64,000 bases of DNA from Halorhabdus tiamatea SARL4B (GTDB lineage: Archaea; Halobacteriota; Halobacteria; Halobacteriales; Haloarculaceae). Every line of letters begins with the position of its first letter. The first letter of the stretch is position 1. Positions 45,278 through 54,265 of the stretch are shown in pieces. Under the pieces are notes generated by a model that was not told the DNA's origin, ran no database searches, and saw only the letters and a list, made by a program, of their open reading frames with translations. Where the stretch lies: the NCBI RefSeq assembly GCF_000470655.1, contig NC_021921.1, positions 372,001 through 436,000 of the forward strand, read 5' to 3'. The position numbers and the translations under genes were made by a program.

Positions 45278-45727
45278 CTATCTCGCCGGCGCGACGACTC
45301 CGCGCAGGTCGGGCCAGTAGAACCACCACACGAGTGTCCAGGCGACGAGGGTGCCCAGCGGGACGACGACGTAGCTACCGCGGCGGAAGAATCCCCAGGC
45401 GACCGTGAGTTGCGTCACGCCGACGAGAACGAGCAGGCCGGCCGTCACCCGCGGATCGCCGCGGTCGAACACTTCCAGGGTGACACTCCCGACCGCGAGG
45501 ACGTAAATCGCACCACCGAGCGGCCAGGCGGAGAGAAACGGCGGCGGGCCACTGCCGGTGGCCGAGAGGTACTCCGGGAGGAGCGTGACGTAGAACGCGA
45601 CCGGATCGACCAGTCCCCACGGCATGATCAGCGTCACGTGCCCGCCGCTGAGCAGGACTGTCCAGGGGACGACCAGCAGTCCGAGAACAGCGAGCAGACG
45701 CGTCCGGGCCGCATTGTTCGTTGGCAT
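45278..45727 (-). CDS. Membrane protein (TIGR04206-like)
   Basis: A 149-residue protein with about four helices (LLAVLGLLVVPWTVLLSGG, IYVLAVGSVTLEVF, GLLVLVGVTQLTVAWGFF, LGTLVAWTLVWWFYWPDL). It resembles a haloarchaeal family I recall as TIGR04206. It starts nine bases after the DRG GTPase stop on the same strand, so it is likely co-transcribed. The function is unknown. Confidence 0.6.
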   Translation of the reverse strand: MPTNNAARTRLLAVLGLLVVPWTVLLSGGHVTLIMPWGLVDPVAFYVTLLPEYLSATGSGPPPFLSAWPLGGAIYVLAVGSVTLEVFDRGDPRVTAGLLVLVGVTQLTVAWGFFRRGSYVVVPLGTLVAWTLVWWFYWPDLRGVVAPAR

Positions 45728-45736
45728 CGCCCGGGA

Positions 45737-46849
45737 TCACCGATCAATGACGAGCCGGAGGACGTCCTCGTCGGCGAGTTCGTGATCGCGACCGACCTGC
45801 TGGTCGTCGTGGGCCGCGCTCTCCCCGGAGACACGCGCAAAGCGGAAGCGATCGTCGAAGCGCCCACCGATCTTCTCGCAGGCGTCGCCGACCGTGTCCC
45901 CCTCGGTGAGAATGAGCGGTTCGTCGTAATCGACGCCGCGGCCGGGCTTGTCCATGTAGATCCGGATCAGGCCGAGTTCGTCCCAGATACGCTCGGTCAG
46001 GCTCTCTAAGCCCTTCTCCTTCTCGGCGCTGATGAAGATGGCGTCGTCGGGATCGACGTCGATGTCACGCAGGTCGCTCTTGACGGTGTCGACGTAGCTT
46101 GGATCGATGAGGTCGACCTTGTTGACGGCGACGATCGAGGGCAGGTACTCGCGGTTGTCCATGATCCCGTCGATCAGGCGGTCGATGTCGACCTGTTCGC
46201 CGATCGTCACGTCGGCATTGACGAACTCGTGCTCCCGGAGGACGCTCTTGACCGTCTGTTCGTCCAGATCGAGGTCGACGGAGGCGTTGACGGCGATGCC
46301 GTCCTTGTGTTTCTTGCGGACGTTGACTCGCGGGGGCTCGACGTCCAGTCGGACTTTGTTCTTATATAGTTCCTCGCGGAGGCGCTCGTACTGCTGGATC
46401 TCGAAGGCCGAGAGCACGAAGAGAACGAGATCGGCCGTCCGGACCACCGAGAGGACCGCCTTGCCGTCGCCCCGCCCCCCAGCCGCGCCTTCGATGAGTC
46501 CCGGGACGTCGAGCAACTGGATGTTCGCGCCGTTGTACTGGAGCATCCCGGGGTTGACGTCGAGGGTGGTGAAGTCGTAGGAACCGACCTCGCTGTCGGC
46601 GTTGGTCAGCGCGTTGATGAGCGTCGATTTACCGACGCTCGGGAACCCGACGAGGGCGACGGTCGCGTCACCGGTCTTCTCGACGGCGTAGCCGTCGCCG
46701 CCGCCCGAACTCGACTGGCGCTTCTCGAACTCTTCCTTTTTCTCGGCGAGTTTGGCCTTCAGCCGGCCGATATGCTCCTCGGTGGCCTTGTTGTAGGGCG
46801 TGGACGCGATCTCTTCTTCGAGCTCCTCGATCTCCGCTTGCAGCCCCAT
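45737..46849 (-). CDS. drg: DRG/Obg-type GTPase
   Basis: Translation-associated GTPase of the DRG family. It has 370 residues: an N-terminal helical segment (LQAEIEELEEEIASTPYNKATEEHIGRLKAKLAEKKEEFE), then the G domain with G1 GFPSVGKSTLINAL, G3 LDVPGLIEGAAGGRGDGK, G4 AVNKVDL and G5 ISAEKEKG. A C-terminal TGS domain (LIRIYMDKPGRGVDYDEPLILTEGDTVGDACEKI) follows. It is full length. Confidence 0.94.
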   Translation of the reverse strand: MGLQAEIEELEEEIASTPYNKATEEHIGRLKAKLAEKKEEFEKRQSSSGGGDGYAVEKTGDATVALVGFPSVGKSTLINALTNADSEVGSYDFTTLDVNPGMLQYNGANIQLLDVPGLIEGAAGGRGDGKAVLSVVRTADLVLFVLSAFEIQQYERLREELYKNKVRLDVEPPRVNVRKKHKDGIAVNASVDLDLDEQTVKSVLREHEFVNADVTIGEQVDIDRLIDGIMDNREYLPSIVAVNKVDLIDPSYVDTVKSDLRDIDVDPDDAIFISAEKEKGLESLTERIWDELGLIRIYMDKPGRGVDYDEPLILTEGDTVGDACEKIGGRFDDRFRFARVSGESAAHDDQQVGRDHELADEDVLRLVIDR

Positions 46850-46970
46850 TACCCGACTCTCGGCCGTCCCGACTCAAAAGCGCTTCCGTCCGCGTCGCGG
46901 GGTGTGGTGACGCTCGTGGGCGCGCCGGACTTCGATACACTCATCCGACGGCGGACCGACACAACATGTG

Positions 46971-47171
46971 ATGTCAACCGCGTCTCGCCTCCGGGACAGC
47001 ACGCAGATCCTGCTCCCGGCCGACGCTATCGACGGCCTCTCAGAGGACCTCACGGATCGGTTCACCGTCACGATCCGTCGCGAACAGTCACGGGTCCGTA
47101 TCATCGGCAGTCCCGTCGAGATCAAGCAGGCGAGCGCGTTTTTAACCCGGAACGGCGTCGCTGTCGAGTGA
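46971..47171 (+). CDS. Small conserved haloarchaeal protein (VNG_1110C-like)
   Basis: A 66-residue protein (MSTASRLRDSTQILLPADAI at the start) with no known domain. I recall similar proteins annotated VNG_1110C family, located between the DRG gene and the L11 gene, which is the position here. A GTG three bases upstream (46968) is a possible start. It is acidic and probably soluble. Confidence 0.65.
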   Translation: MSTASRLRDSTQILLPADAIDGLSEDLTDRFTVTIRREQSRVRIIGSPVEIKQASAFLTRNGVAVE

Positions 47172-47276
47172 CCGGTGCCACTGTGGTCTGACCGGCGCGC
47201 TGCGGCGAGGTGCGGTCGCCGATCGCGCGCCGGCTCGAAAAACAATTCTTAAATCCACGCCGACGGACATCCGTGT

Positions 47277-47765
47277 ATGGCTGGAACGATTGAAGTACTC
47301 GTTGCTGGCGGACAGGTCGACCCTGGTCCACCGCTCGGGCCCGAACTCGGGCCGACTCCTGTCGACGTGCAGGCCGTCGTCGGAGAGATCAACGATCAGA
47401 CCGAGGCGTTCGATGGCACAGAAGTACCTGTAACTGTCGAGTACGAGGACGACGGCTCGTTCTCTATCGACGTGGGTGTCCCGCCGACCGCGGCGCTCAT
47501 CAAGGACGAGGCCGGCTTCGAGACCGGCAGTGGCGAGCCCCAGGCGGACTTCGTCGCCGACCTCTCGATGGAGCAGGTCAAGACCATCGCCGAGCAGAAG
47601 CATCCCGACCTGCTTTCCTACGAACTCAAGCAGGCCGCAAAGGAGATCATCGGCACCTGCGTCACGCTGGGCGTCACGATCGAGGGCGACGACCCCCGCG
47701 AGGTCGCGGCGAAGATCGACGACGGCGAGTACGACGGGATCCTGGCGGACGAAGCGACAGCGTAG
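47277..47765 (+). CDS. rpl11: Large ribosomal subunit protein L11
   Basis: Binds the GTPase-associated centre of 23S rRNA. It has 162 residues: TIEVLVAGGQVDPGPPLGPELGPT, the typical PPTAALIKDEAG and a C-terminal TCVTLGVTIEGDDPREVAAKID. CTTAAATCC about 25 bases upstream gives a near-leaderless start. In Halobacterium L11 precedes L1-L10-L12 directly; here a reversed histidine kinase gene intervenes. Confidence 0.96.
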   Translation: MAGTIEVLVAGGQVDPGPPLGPELGPTPVDVQAVVGEINDQTEAFDGTEVPVTVEYEDDGSFSIDVGVPPTAALIKDEAGFETGSGEPQADFVADLSMEQVKTIAEQKHPDLLSYELKQAAKEIIGTCVTLGVTIEGDDPREVAAKIDDGEYDGILADEATA

Positions 47766-47777
47766 TCCGCCAGGGCT

Positions 47778-47804
47778 CGAGACGCGAGCAGAGCGAGCGT
47801 CTCG
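47778..47804 (+). terminator. Hairpin after rpl11
   Basis: CGAGACGC and GCGTCTCG form a perfect 8-bp stem with an 11-base loop, 12 bases after the L11 stop. There is no long T-tract, so it may stabilise or end the message. Confidence 0.4.
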
Positions 47805-47928
47805 GTGTTCTCGTCGACGCGGCCGAAGCGTAGCGAGGCCGTCCGCACCGGACGATTTCCACTGGTTTTCGGGGGAGTTCCCGCCCCGTGGTCGATACCG
47901 GCGAGGCGAACCTGTACAGCGCGCGAGA

Positions 47929-49638
47929 CTATGGTTCGACGTCGTCCGCACCGTCTGGTATGTCCCCGTCGTCACCAGCGGCCGCCGGTGAATCGGGAGC
48001 CGGGACGTGAATCGAGACCGTCGTCCCGCGATCGACGCCGGTCGAGACCGTGACGGTGCCGCCGATCTGGGCGAGCAACCAGTTGACCAGCCAGACGCCG
48101 AGGCCGCTGCCGTGGTCGATCGAGGTCTCCTCGAGCTGGTTGGTCAACAGTGCTTCTTCGACCATCGGAATGCCGGGGCCGTTGTCTTCGACGTCGATGC
48201 GGACTTCTCCAGTGGTTTCGACCTCTTCGGGCGCAACCTCCTGGCGGGAGACCGACACCGCGACTCGCCGATCCGACTCCGGCAGGTCGTTGTGGAGGAG
48301 TGCGTTCCGGACGATTTCCTCGACGACGATCGGCAGCGTCGCCGAGTCAAGCGCCCAGGCCGTCTCTGGCAGGTCAGTTTCGATCGTGGCCGCCGAGAAC
48401 TGCGAGGTCAGGACGTCGAGGCGACTCTCGACGATCGAGACGACCTCGACTGGTTCGAGCGCCTGTTTCGGCTTCGTGAGTAGATCGTCGTAGAGCGTCC
48501 GGGCGTGCTCGCTCGTGTTGATGAGCCGGAGGGCCGTCGAGCGGATCTTCTCGAGGTCGGATTCGACGGCCGGCGAGACGTCCTCCTCGGCCAGCGCCCG
48601 CTCGGCGTGGGAGGTGACGACGTTCATGTCGTTGCGGAGGTTGTGCCGGAGGACGCGATTCAGGACCCGAAGCTGGGAATCGCGTTGCTTGAGCATCGTC
48701 GAGACCGCGTTGAACCGGTCGCTCATCCGTTGCCACTCGTCGATGATACCCAGATCGAGATCCGTCCGATATTCGCCGGATTCGAGCGCCTTGAGCGCGT
48801 CGCTCAGTTCTTGAATCTGTGCGAACGTCGTTCGTGACACCCAGAGGCCGACCACCGCGATCGAGAGCAGCGCGACGATGATGCCGCCGGCCTGCATCAT
48901 CGTCGCGACCCGCAACTGTCGGGCGATCGACGCGGTCGACCGGGCGACGCTGACGGTCCAATCGGTCCGTGGGACCGTTTCGTTCGCCGTGATCGGATCG
49001 CGAACGGTGCCGTGGTCGCTGAACAGCGTCTGGCCGTCGGCTGTAACCGTGACGAACTCGTTCGCGCGACTGACCTCGGTGACGTTACCGAACAACGTTG
49101 TCGGGCCGATCTCGAGGTTGCCGGTGAAAACGCCCATGGGAAATCCGTCTGGGCCCAAAATCGGAACCGCGATCCGAATGACGTAGTCGCCATCCAGCGT
49201 CTGATCGACGTCACTCACGTACGTCTCCCCGGCGAGCGGTCGCTGCATGAATGTCCGCGAAGAGTAATCGTTATTGACGATGGCGGCCCGTTCCGCCGAG
49301 GTGAGGTCCGAGCCAGCGATCGAAACGAGCGCACCCTCGGCGCTGTAGACGCTGGCGCTGTCGAAGGCAGTCCGGTCGAGAAACGTCTCGAGCGATCCCG
49401 TCTGCTGGAATGTCCCAGCCGAGACGTCGATCGTCGTCGCCCAGAGTTCGACGGACGTCGTCGTTGTCTCGAGCCAGGTGTCGATTCGATCTGCGACGAC
49501 AGTGGCGGTCTGTTCGACCGCCTGTTGCTCCTGGGCACGCACGTCGTTTTTGTGTAAGGTAAAACCGACGAATATCGTTCCGGACAGAACCAGCGCAATA
49601 ACGATCAGGACGCTAGCCAGGGTTGTCCGGAGGCGCAT
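47929..49638 (-). CDS. Membrane sensor histidine kinase
   Basis: A 569-residue protein. One N-terminal helix (about 8-28) is followed by a Cache-like extracellular sensor (about 30-270; WATTIDVSAGTFQQTGSL, DGDYVIRIAVPILGPDGFPMGVFTGNL), a second helix (GGIIVALLSIAVVGLWV) and a HAMP-like linker. The H-box is of the haloarchaeal type, RVLRHNLRNDMNVVTSHAE, with the phosphorylated His, then HATPase boxes IVRNALLHND, DVEDNGPGIP and GSGLGVWLVN. There is no receiver domain and no response regulator adjacent. It lies reversed between rpl11 and rpl1. Confidence 0.9.
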   Translation of the reverse strand: MRLRTTLASVLIVIALVLSGTIFVGFTLHKNDVRAQEQQAVEQTATVVADRIDTWLETTTTSVELWATTIDVSAGTFQQTGSLETFLDRTAFDSASVYSAEGALVSIAGSDLTSAERAAIVNNDYSSRTFMQRPLAGETYVSDVDQTLDGDYVIRIAVPILGPDGFPMGVFTGNLEIGPTTLFGNVTEVSRANEFVTVTADGQTLFSDHGTVRDPITANETVPRTDWTVSVARSTASIARQLRVATMMQAGGIIVALLSIAVVGLWVSRTTFAQIQELSDALKALESGEYRTDLDLGIIDEWQRMSDRFNAVSTMLKQRDSQLRVLNRVLRHNLRNDMNVVTSHAERALAEEDVSPAVESDLEKIRSTALRLINTSEHARTLYDDLLTKPKQALEPVEVVSIVESRLDVLTSQFSAATIETDLPETAWALDSATLPIVVEEIVRNALLHNDLPESDRRVAVSVSRQEVAPEEVETTGEVRIDVEDNGPGIPMVEEALLTNQLEETSIDHGSGLGVWLVNWLLAQIGGTVTVSTGVDRGTTVSIHVPAPDSPAAAGDDGDIPDGADDVEP

Positions 49639-49724
49639 GTAAGGGTATACGCTACGGTGGGCGTGTGACGATGTAAATGTAGCGAGACGTGGATCGACGG
49701 GGCCGTTAGATTCGGTTCGACGGG

Positions 49725-49819
49725 TTTAAGTGTCGCTTCGGCGTCGTATCAGAGGAGACAGGCAAGTGCCTGTTTCACTGACCCGTAGCAGCCCAACGGG
49801 CGTACTACGGAGGTGGACA
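49725..49819 (+). promoter_or_regulatory. Promoter and structured leader of the L1-L10-L12 operon
   Basis: TTTAAG at 49725-49730 predicts a start near 49750, giving a leader of about 70 bases, unlike the leaderless genes around it. The leader holds CAGGC-AAGT-GCCTG and CCCGT...ACGGG stems. In Halobacterium the equivalent leader, of similar length, mimics the 23S rRNA site of L1, and L1 is thought to repress its own translation; this site is probably the equivalent. GGAGGT at 49808-49813 is the ribosome binding site. Confidence 0.6.
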
Positions 49820-50458
49820 ATGGCAGATCAGGACATAGAGAACGCAGTAACTCGTGCACTCAGCGATGCACCCGAGCGGAACTTCCGCGAAACGGTGGAT
49901 CTCGCTGTCAACTTGCGCGACATCGATCTTGACGACCCGTCGAACCGTATCGACGAGAGTATCGTACTCCCATCCGGGACTGGCCAGGAGACCGCGATCG
50001 TGGTCTTCGCAGAGGGCGAGACCGCGATCCGGGCCGAGGAGGTCGCCGACGACGTCCTCGACGGTGACGAACTCGAGGACCTGGGCGACGACGAAGACCA
50101 GGCGAAGGATCTCGCCGAGGAGACCGACTTCTTCGTGGCGGAAGCCGCGATGATGCAGGACATCGGTCGCTACCTCGGGACGATCCTCGGGCCGCGCGGG
50201 AAGATGCCCGAACCGCTTCAGCCCGACGACGACGTCGTCGAGGTCGTCGAACGGATGAAAAACACCGTCCAGGTGCGGAGTGGCGACCGGCGAACCTTCC
50301 ACACGCGAGTCGGAGCCCAAGACATGGACGCCGAGGAGATCGCCGACAACGTCGACGTGATCCTCCGTCGACTCCACGCCGACCTGGAGAAGGGGCCGCT
50401 GAACCTGGATTCGGTGTACGTGAAAACGACCATGGGGCCGGCCGTGGAGGTGGCCTGA
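49820..50458 (+). CDS. rpl1: Large ribosomal subunit protein L1
   Basis: L1-stalk protein, also the likely translational repressor of its operon. It has 212 residues: [63 protein letters not shown] and [11 protein letters not shown]. Its stop shares one base with the L10 start (TGATG). Confidence 0.96.
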   Translation: MADQDIENAVTRALSDAPERNFRETVDLAVNLRDIDLDDPSNRIDESIVLPSGTGQETAIVVFAEGETAIRAEEVADDVLDGDELEDLGDDEDQAKDLAEETDFFVAEAAMMQDIGRYLGTILGPRGKMPEPLQPDDDVVEVVERMKNTVQVRSGDRRTFHTRVGAQDMDAEEIADNVDVILRRLHADLEKGPLNLDSVYVKTTMGPAVEVA

Positions 50459-51513
50459 TGAGCGCCGAATCCGAACGCAAGACCGAACACATCCCCGAGT
50501 GGAAGCGCGAGGAGATCGACGATGTCGTCGAGATGATCGAATCCTACGACAGCGTCGGTGTCGTCGACCTGACGGGCATCCCGAGCCAACAGCTCCAGGA
50601 CATGCGCCGGAATCTCTACGGCACTGCGGAGCTGCGCGTCAGCCGGAACACGCTCGTCGAGCGTGCCCTGGATGAGGTCGACGAGGGCCTCGAAACGCTC
50701 GTCGAGTTCGTCTCGGGCCACGTGGGTCTCATCGGGACCAACGACAACCCCTTCAGCCTCTATCAGCAACTCGAAGCCTCGAAGACGTCGGCCCCGATCA
50801 ACGCCGGCGAGGTCGCGCCGAACGACATCGTGATCCCCGAGGGCGACACCGGGATCGATCCCGGGCCGTTCGTCGGTGAGCTTCAGAGTGTCGGCGCGAA
50901 CGCCCGCATCCAGGAAGGCTCGATCCAGGTGCTCGAGGACTCGACAGTGCTCGAGGCTGGCGGGGAAGTCTCGGCCGATCTCTCGAACGTGCTGGCCGAA
51001 CTCGGCATCGAGCCCAAGGAAGTCGGGCTCGATCTCCGGGCCGTCTACGCCGAGGGCGTCCTCTTCGAACCCGAGGATCTCGAACTCGACATCGAGGCGT
51101 ACCGCAGCGACGTCCAGGCCGCAGCCGGTCGCGCCCGGAACCTCTCGATCAACGCCGTCTACCCGACGGCCGAGACCGGGCCGGCACTGCTCCAGAAGGC
51201 CCGCGGCGAGGCAAAGAGCCTCGGCGTGCAGGCCTCCATCGAGAGCCCGGACCTGGCCGACGACCTCGTGAGCAAGGCCGACGCACAGGTACGCGCACTC
51301 GTCGGTCAGATCGACGACGAGGCGGCCCTGCCCGAAGAACTACAGGGCGTCGAGACCGATACTGCGTCCGAGGAAGCCACAGCGGAACAGGCAGACGATC
51401 AAGCGGAAGACGACGTCGAGGACACCACTGACGACGCCGACGATGCCGAAGACGGCGACGACGATGAAGACGGCGGCGACGGTGGCGACGCACTCGGCGC
51501 GATGTTCGACTAA
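50458..51513 (+). CDS. rpl10: Large ribosomal subunit protein L10 (P0)
   Basis: Base of the ribosomal stalk; binds rRNA and several L12 dimers. It has 351 residues: [41 protein letters not shown] and [15 protein letters not shown] are typical. The C-terminal 50 residues are a very acidic, low-complexity region ending [13 protein letters not shown], the archaeal/eukaryal P0 tail that recruits GTPase factors. It overlaps rpl1 by one base. Confidence 0.96.
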   Translation: MSAESERKTEHIPEWKREEIDDVVEMIESYDSVGVVDLTGIPSQQLQDMRRNLYGTAELRVSRNTLVERALDEVDEGLETLVEFVSGHVGLIGTNDNPFSLYQQLEASKTSAPINAGEVAPNDIVIPEGDTGIDPGPFVGELQSVGANARIQEGSIQVLEDSTVLEAGGEVSADLSNVLAELGIEPKEVGLDLRAVYAEGVLFEPEDLELDIEAYRSDVQAAAGRARNLSINAVYPTAETGPALLQKARGEAKSLGVQASIESPDLADDLVSKADAQVRALVGQIDDEAALPEELQGVETDTASEEATAEQADDQAEDDVEDTTDDADDAEDGDDDEDGGDGGDALGAMFD

Positions 51514-51531
51514 CTAACGGAGGAGACAACT

Positions 51532-51873
51532 ATGGAATACGTTTACGCAGCACTCATCCTGAACGAGACTGGCGAAGAGCTCAACGAAGACAACCTGACG
51601 GACGTACTCGAGGCAGCCGGCGTCGACGTCGAGGAGTCCCGCGTGAAGGCCCTCGTGGCCGCACTCGAGGACGTCGACATCGACGAGGCCGTCGAAGAGG
51701 CTGCCGCCGTCCCCGCAGCGACGGGCGGCGCGGCCGGCGGCGAAGCCGAAGCCGCTGACGACGAGGATGACGAGGAAGCCGACGAGGAAGAAGCAGCCGA
51801 CGACGACGAGGACGACGGCGACGACGAGGACGAGGAGGCCAGCGGCGAGGGCCTCGGCGAACTCTTCGGGTAA
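51532..51873 (+). CDS. rpl12: Large ribosomal subunit protein L12 (P1)
   Basis: Flexible stalk protein of archaeal P1 type. It has 113 residues: [20 protein letters not shown] forms the dimer domain, then a hinge of Ala/Glu/Asp and the conserved tail EGLGELFG. It follows L10 by 18 bases with GGAGG before the ATG. The hinge is extremely acidic. Confidence 0.96.
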   Translation: MEYVYAALILNETGEELNEDNLTDVLEAAGVDVEESRVKALVAALEDVDIDEAVEEAAAVPAATGGAAGGEAEAADDEDDEEADEEEAADDDEDDGDDEDEEASGEGLGELFG

Positions 51874-51886
51874 CGACGAGTCCGTC

Positions 51887-51891
51887 TTTTT
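51887..51891 (+). terminator. T-tract after the L1-L10-L12 operon
   Basis: TTTTT, 14 bases after the L12 stop, preceded by GC-rich sequence. T-tracts are the core of archaeal intrinsic termination. Confidence 0.45.
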
Positions 51892-51931
51892 CGACGTGTA
51901 GGACGCTCCAGCCAGCGGCAGCACGATGTCG

Positions 51932-52897
51932 TCACTCGAACGACCGGTCCGGATCGCCGGCGACGACTGTGTCGAGCAGTAGTTCCTGGAAGCCGTCCGC
52001 GTCGACGGACGTGATTACGTCAGTCCGGGGTTCCCGATCCGTGATCCCGTGTGTGTCGACGATCGTCGAGCCCCGCGTCAATCCCTCGCGTTCGTCCACG
52101 TCGACGACAGCGGCCTCGCGCTGCTCGATCAGTTCCGGGAAGACAGCGACGGCACTCGCGAGCGCGTCCGGTTGGGCTGTCCCCGCCCAGTAGGCGTCGT
52201 CTCCGGCCCCTTCGGCGTCCGGCCGGAAGACCGTCTCGTAGAACGCGGCAAACTCGGAGTCCCCAGCAGCGTCGGTGATACGCGCCTCCGCACTCCCATC
52301 GAGTGTGCCGTCCCGCAGGGTAAGCCCCCAGTCGACCAGCGTGACCGCGAGTTCGTCGAGCACGATCTTCGCGGCGTCGGGGTCGGCCCAGACGTTGAAC
52401 TCAGCGGCCGGCGTGACGTTGCCCGCGGAGTGGACGTTCCCGCCCATCACGACGACGTCCGCGAGAAGTTCGCCCAACTTCGGCTCGCGTTCTAGCGCGA
52501 GCGCGACGTTGGTGAGCGGGGCCAGACAGACGAGCGTGATCTCGCCCGGGTGTTCGCGGGCCGCCTCGACGATGTACTCCGGGCCGAACCCCGCGGCCGA
52601 TGGGACGTCCGTCTCGGGGACGAGATCCGGGCCGAGCCCGCCCTCGCCGTGGACGTCGGTCGCGTGATCGTGGTCCTTGACCAGCGGCGATCGTGCGCCC
52701 TCGTAGACGGGAATCTCTCCGGCGACGTCGGCGAGATCCAGCGTGTACTTCGCGTTCTCGACCTGGCGATCGAAGGCGACGTTGCCGGCGGCGATCGTGA
52801 GTGCCTCGACGTCGACGCGGTCCGAGAGCACGGCGAGCAGGATGGCGAGCGTGTCGTCGGTTGCGGTGTCGGTGTCGATGATGACGCGATCTGCCAT
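51932..52897 (-). CDS. Inosine/uridine-preferring nucleoside hydrolase
   Basis: Cleaves ribonucleosides to base and ribose. It has 321 residues: the calcium-binding motif IIDTDTATDDTLAI at the N-terminus, LTIAAGNV, LAPLTNVALAL, VVMGGNVHSAGNVTPAAEFNVWADPDAA. Only 55 bases separate it from the ribokinase gene upstream on the same strand, so the pair can release and phosphorylate ribose. Confidence 0.9.
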   Translation of the reverse strand: MADRVIIDTDTATDDTLAILLAVLSDRVDVEALTIAAGNVAFDRQVENAKYTLDLADVAGEIPVYEGARSPLVKDHDHATDVHGEGGLGPDLVPETDVPSAAGFGPEYIVEAAREHPGEITLVCLAPLTNVALALEREPKLGELLADVVVMGGNVHSAGNVTPAAEFNVWADPDAAKIVLDELAVTLVDWGLTLRDGTLDGSAEARITDAAGDSEFAAFYETVFRPDAEGAGDDAYWAGTAQPDALASAVAVFPELIEQREAAVVDVDEREGLTRGSTIVDTHGITDREPRTDVITSVDADGFQELLLDTVVAGDPDRSFE

Positions 52898-52952
52898 GGT
52901 CGAGATTTCGAGGCGCGACGTAGGTGTCTTTCGTCACGGGGCCGGACGGCTG

Positions 52953-53876
52953 TCACTCGTCCGCTCGGAGATCTTCGATCGCCGCCCGCGTGGGTAGCGA
53001 CGGTGCTGCGCCGGTCTGTGTCGTCGCGAGCGCCCCGGCAGCGGCCCCGACGTCCAGCGCGTCTCGAAGCCGGAGGCCGTCACCGAGTGCCGTGGCGAAC
53101 GCGCCGACGAACGCGTCCCCGGCCCCGGTCGTGTCGACAGGATCGACCGCGTAGGCGTCGAGTTCGATCGTCTCCGATGGCGTACTCGCGAAGACACCCG
53201 CCTCGCCGAGCGTGACGACGACCACCTGCTCGTCGTGTGTGCGCAGGGCCGCGGCCGTCTCGACGAGTTCGTCCTGCGAGAGTTGTCCCTTCGAATCCCC
53301 GTCGGCATAGAACAGCGCCTCCGTTTCGTTCACGACGAGAAAGTCGACGCGTTCGAGCAGGTCCTCCCGGACGGTCTCAGCGGGTGCCGGGTTCAGGACC
53401 GTCCTCGCGCCCTGCGCGTGTGCCTGCTCGAAGAACGTCCGGATCGTCGGCTGGGGAATCTCGAATTGCGAGAGCACGACCGCGTCGTCTTCCATCCCGA
53501 CGTCACCGACGTCTGCGGGGGCGAGCGCCGCGTTAGCCCCGGGCACGGCGACGATGGCGTTCTCCGAATCGGCGTCGACAGTGATGAGGGCGACCCCGGT
53601 CGAGGTGTTCGAGGCACGGTGGACGCCAGCTGTCGAGAGCCCGTCTTCGGTGTCGAGATCAGCCAGCAGCTCCTCGCCGAAACGGTCGTCGCCGACGGCC
53701 CCGATCAACTCGACGGCCGCGCCCGATCGCGCGGCTGCGATCGCCTGATTGGCACCTTTCCCGCCCAGGCCAAACGAGGCGGACTCGCCGGGTACTGTCT
53801 CGCCAGGCTGTGGCCGCCGTTCGAGTCGGACCGCGATGTCCTGATTGATGCTTCCAGCGACGTAGACGTTGCCCAT
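52953..53876 (-). CDS. rbsK: Ribokinase (PfkB family)
   Basis: Phosphorylates ribose to ribose-5-phosphate. It has 307 residues: GSINQDIAVRLERRPQPGETV at the N-terminus, FGLGGKGANQAIAAARSG, and the catalytic motif DTTGAGDAFVGAFATAL near residue 250. It pairs with the nucleoside hydrolase, giving a nucleoside salvage/degradation unit. Confidence 0.9.
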   Translation of the reverse strand: MGNVYVAGSINQDIAVRLERRPQPGETVPGESASFGLGGKGANQAIAAARSGAAVELIGAVGDDRFGEELLADLDTEDGLSTAGVHRASNTSTGVALITVDADSENAIVAVPGANAALAPADVGDVGMEDDAVVLSQFEIPQPTIRTFFEQAHAQGARTVLNPAPAETVREDLLERVDFLVVNETEALFYADGDSKGQLSQDELVETAAALRTHDEQVVVVTLGEAGVFASTPSETIELDAYAVDPVDTTGAGDAFVGAFATALGDGLRLRDALDVGAAAGALATTQTGAAPSLPTRAAIEDLRADE

Positions 53877-54265
53877 ACCCCGACTTTGCCCGGAGTGCCG
53901 AAGAATGCTTGCCTCTCGATTACAGGACTATCGACGGACGGCGTACCCGTCGCAGTCCCGTCGCTGCCGCGGCCTGCGTGAGTGATCGCATCGCGTTCGA
54001 CTGGCTGGTGCGTCGGCACAGTACCGATCCCTTCGACTGCGATAATATTGTCTATACTATACAATACGACCCTATTCATGAATCGTACATATGAGTACGT
54101 ACTACTTAAAAGACCCTGATTACCGGGGTCGGTTATATCAAAGTAATTCAATGCCCCGTCAATATACACAATGTACAACACTACGGTCCCGGAGGATATT
54201 GTGAGTTCTTTCCAATACTATGGGAACACTTATGTGCGAGCGAGCGATACGAACGGGCGACACCA
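53877..54265. promoter_or_regulatory. Divergent intergenic region with AT-rich palindromes
   Basis: A 389-base gap between rbsK (minus) and the rhodanese-MBL gene (plus). The left third is GC-rich without features. From about 54040 to 54240 it is AT-rich and holds TATTGT-N9-ACAATA (54046-54066), GTAC-rich repeats near 54088-54103, and GACCC...GGGTC around 54112-54130. TTATG-type boxes near 54228 could drive the plus gene. No gene is convincing. The palindromes suit a regulator of the sulfur operon; this is inferred. Confidence 0.45.
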
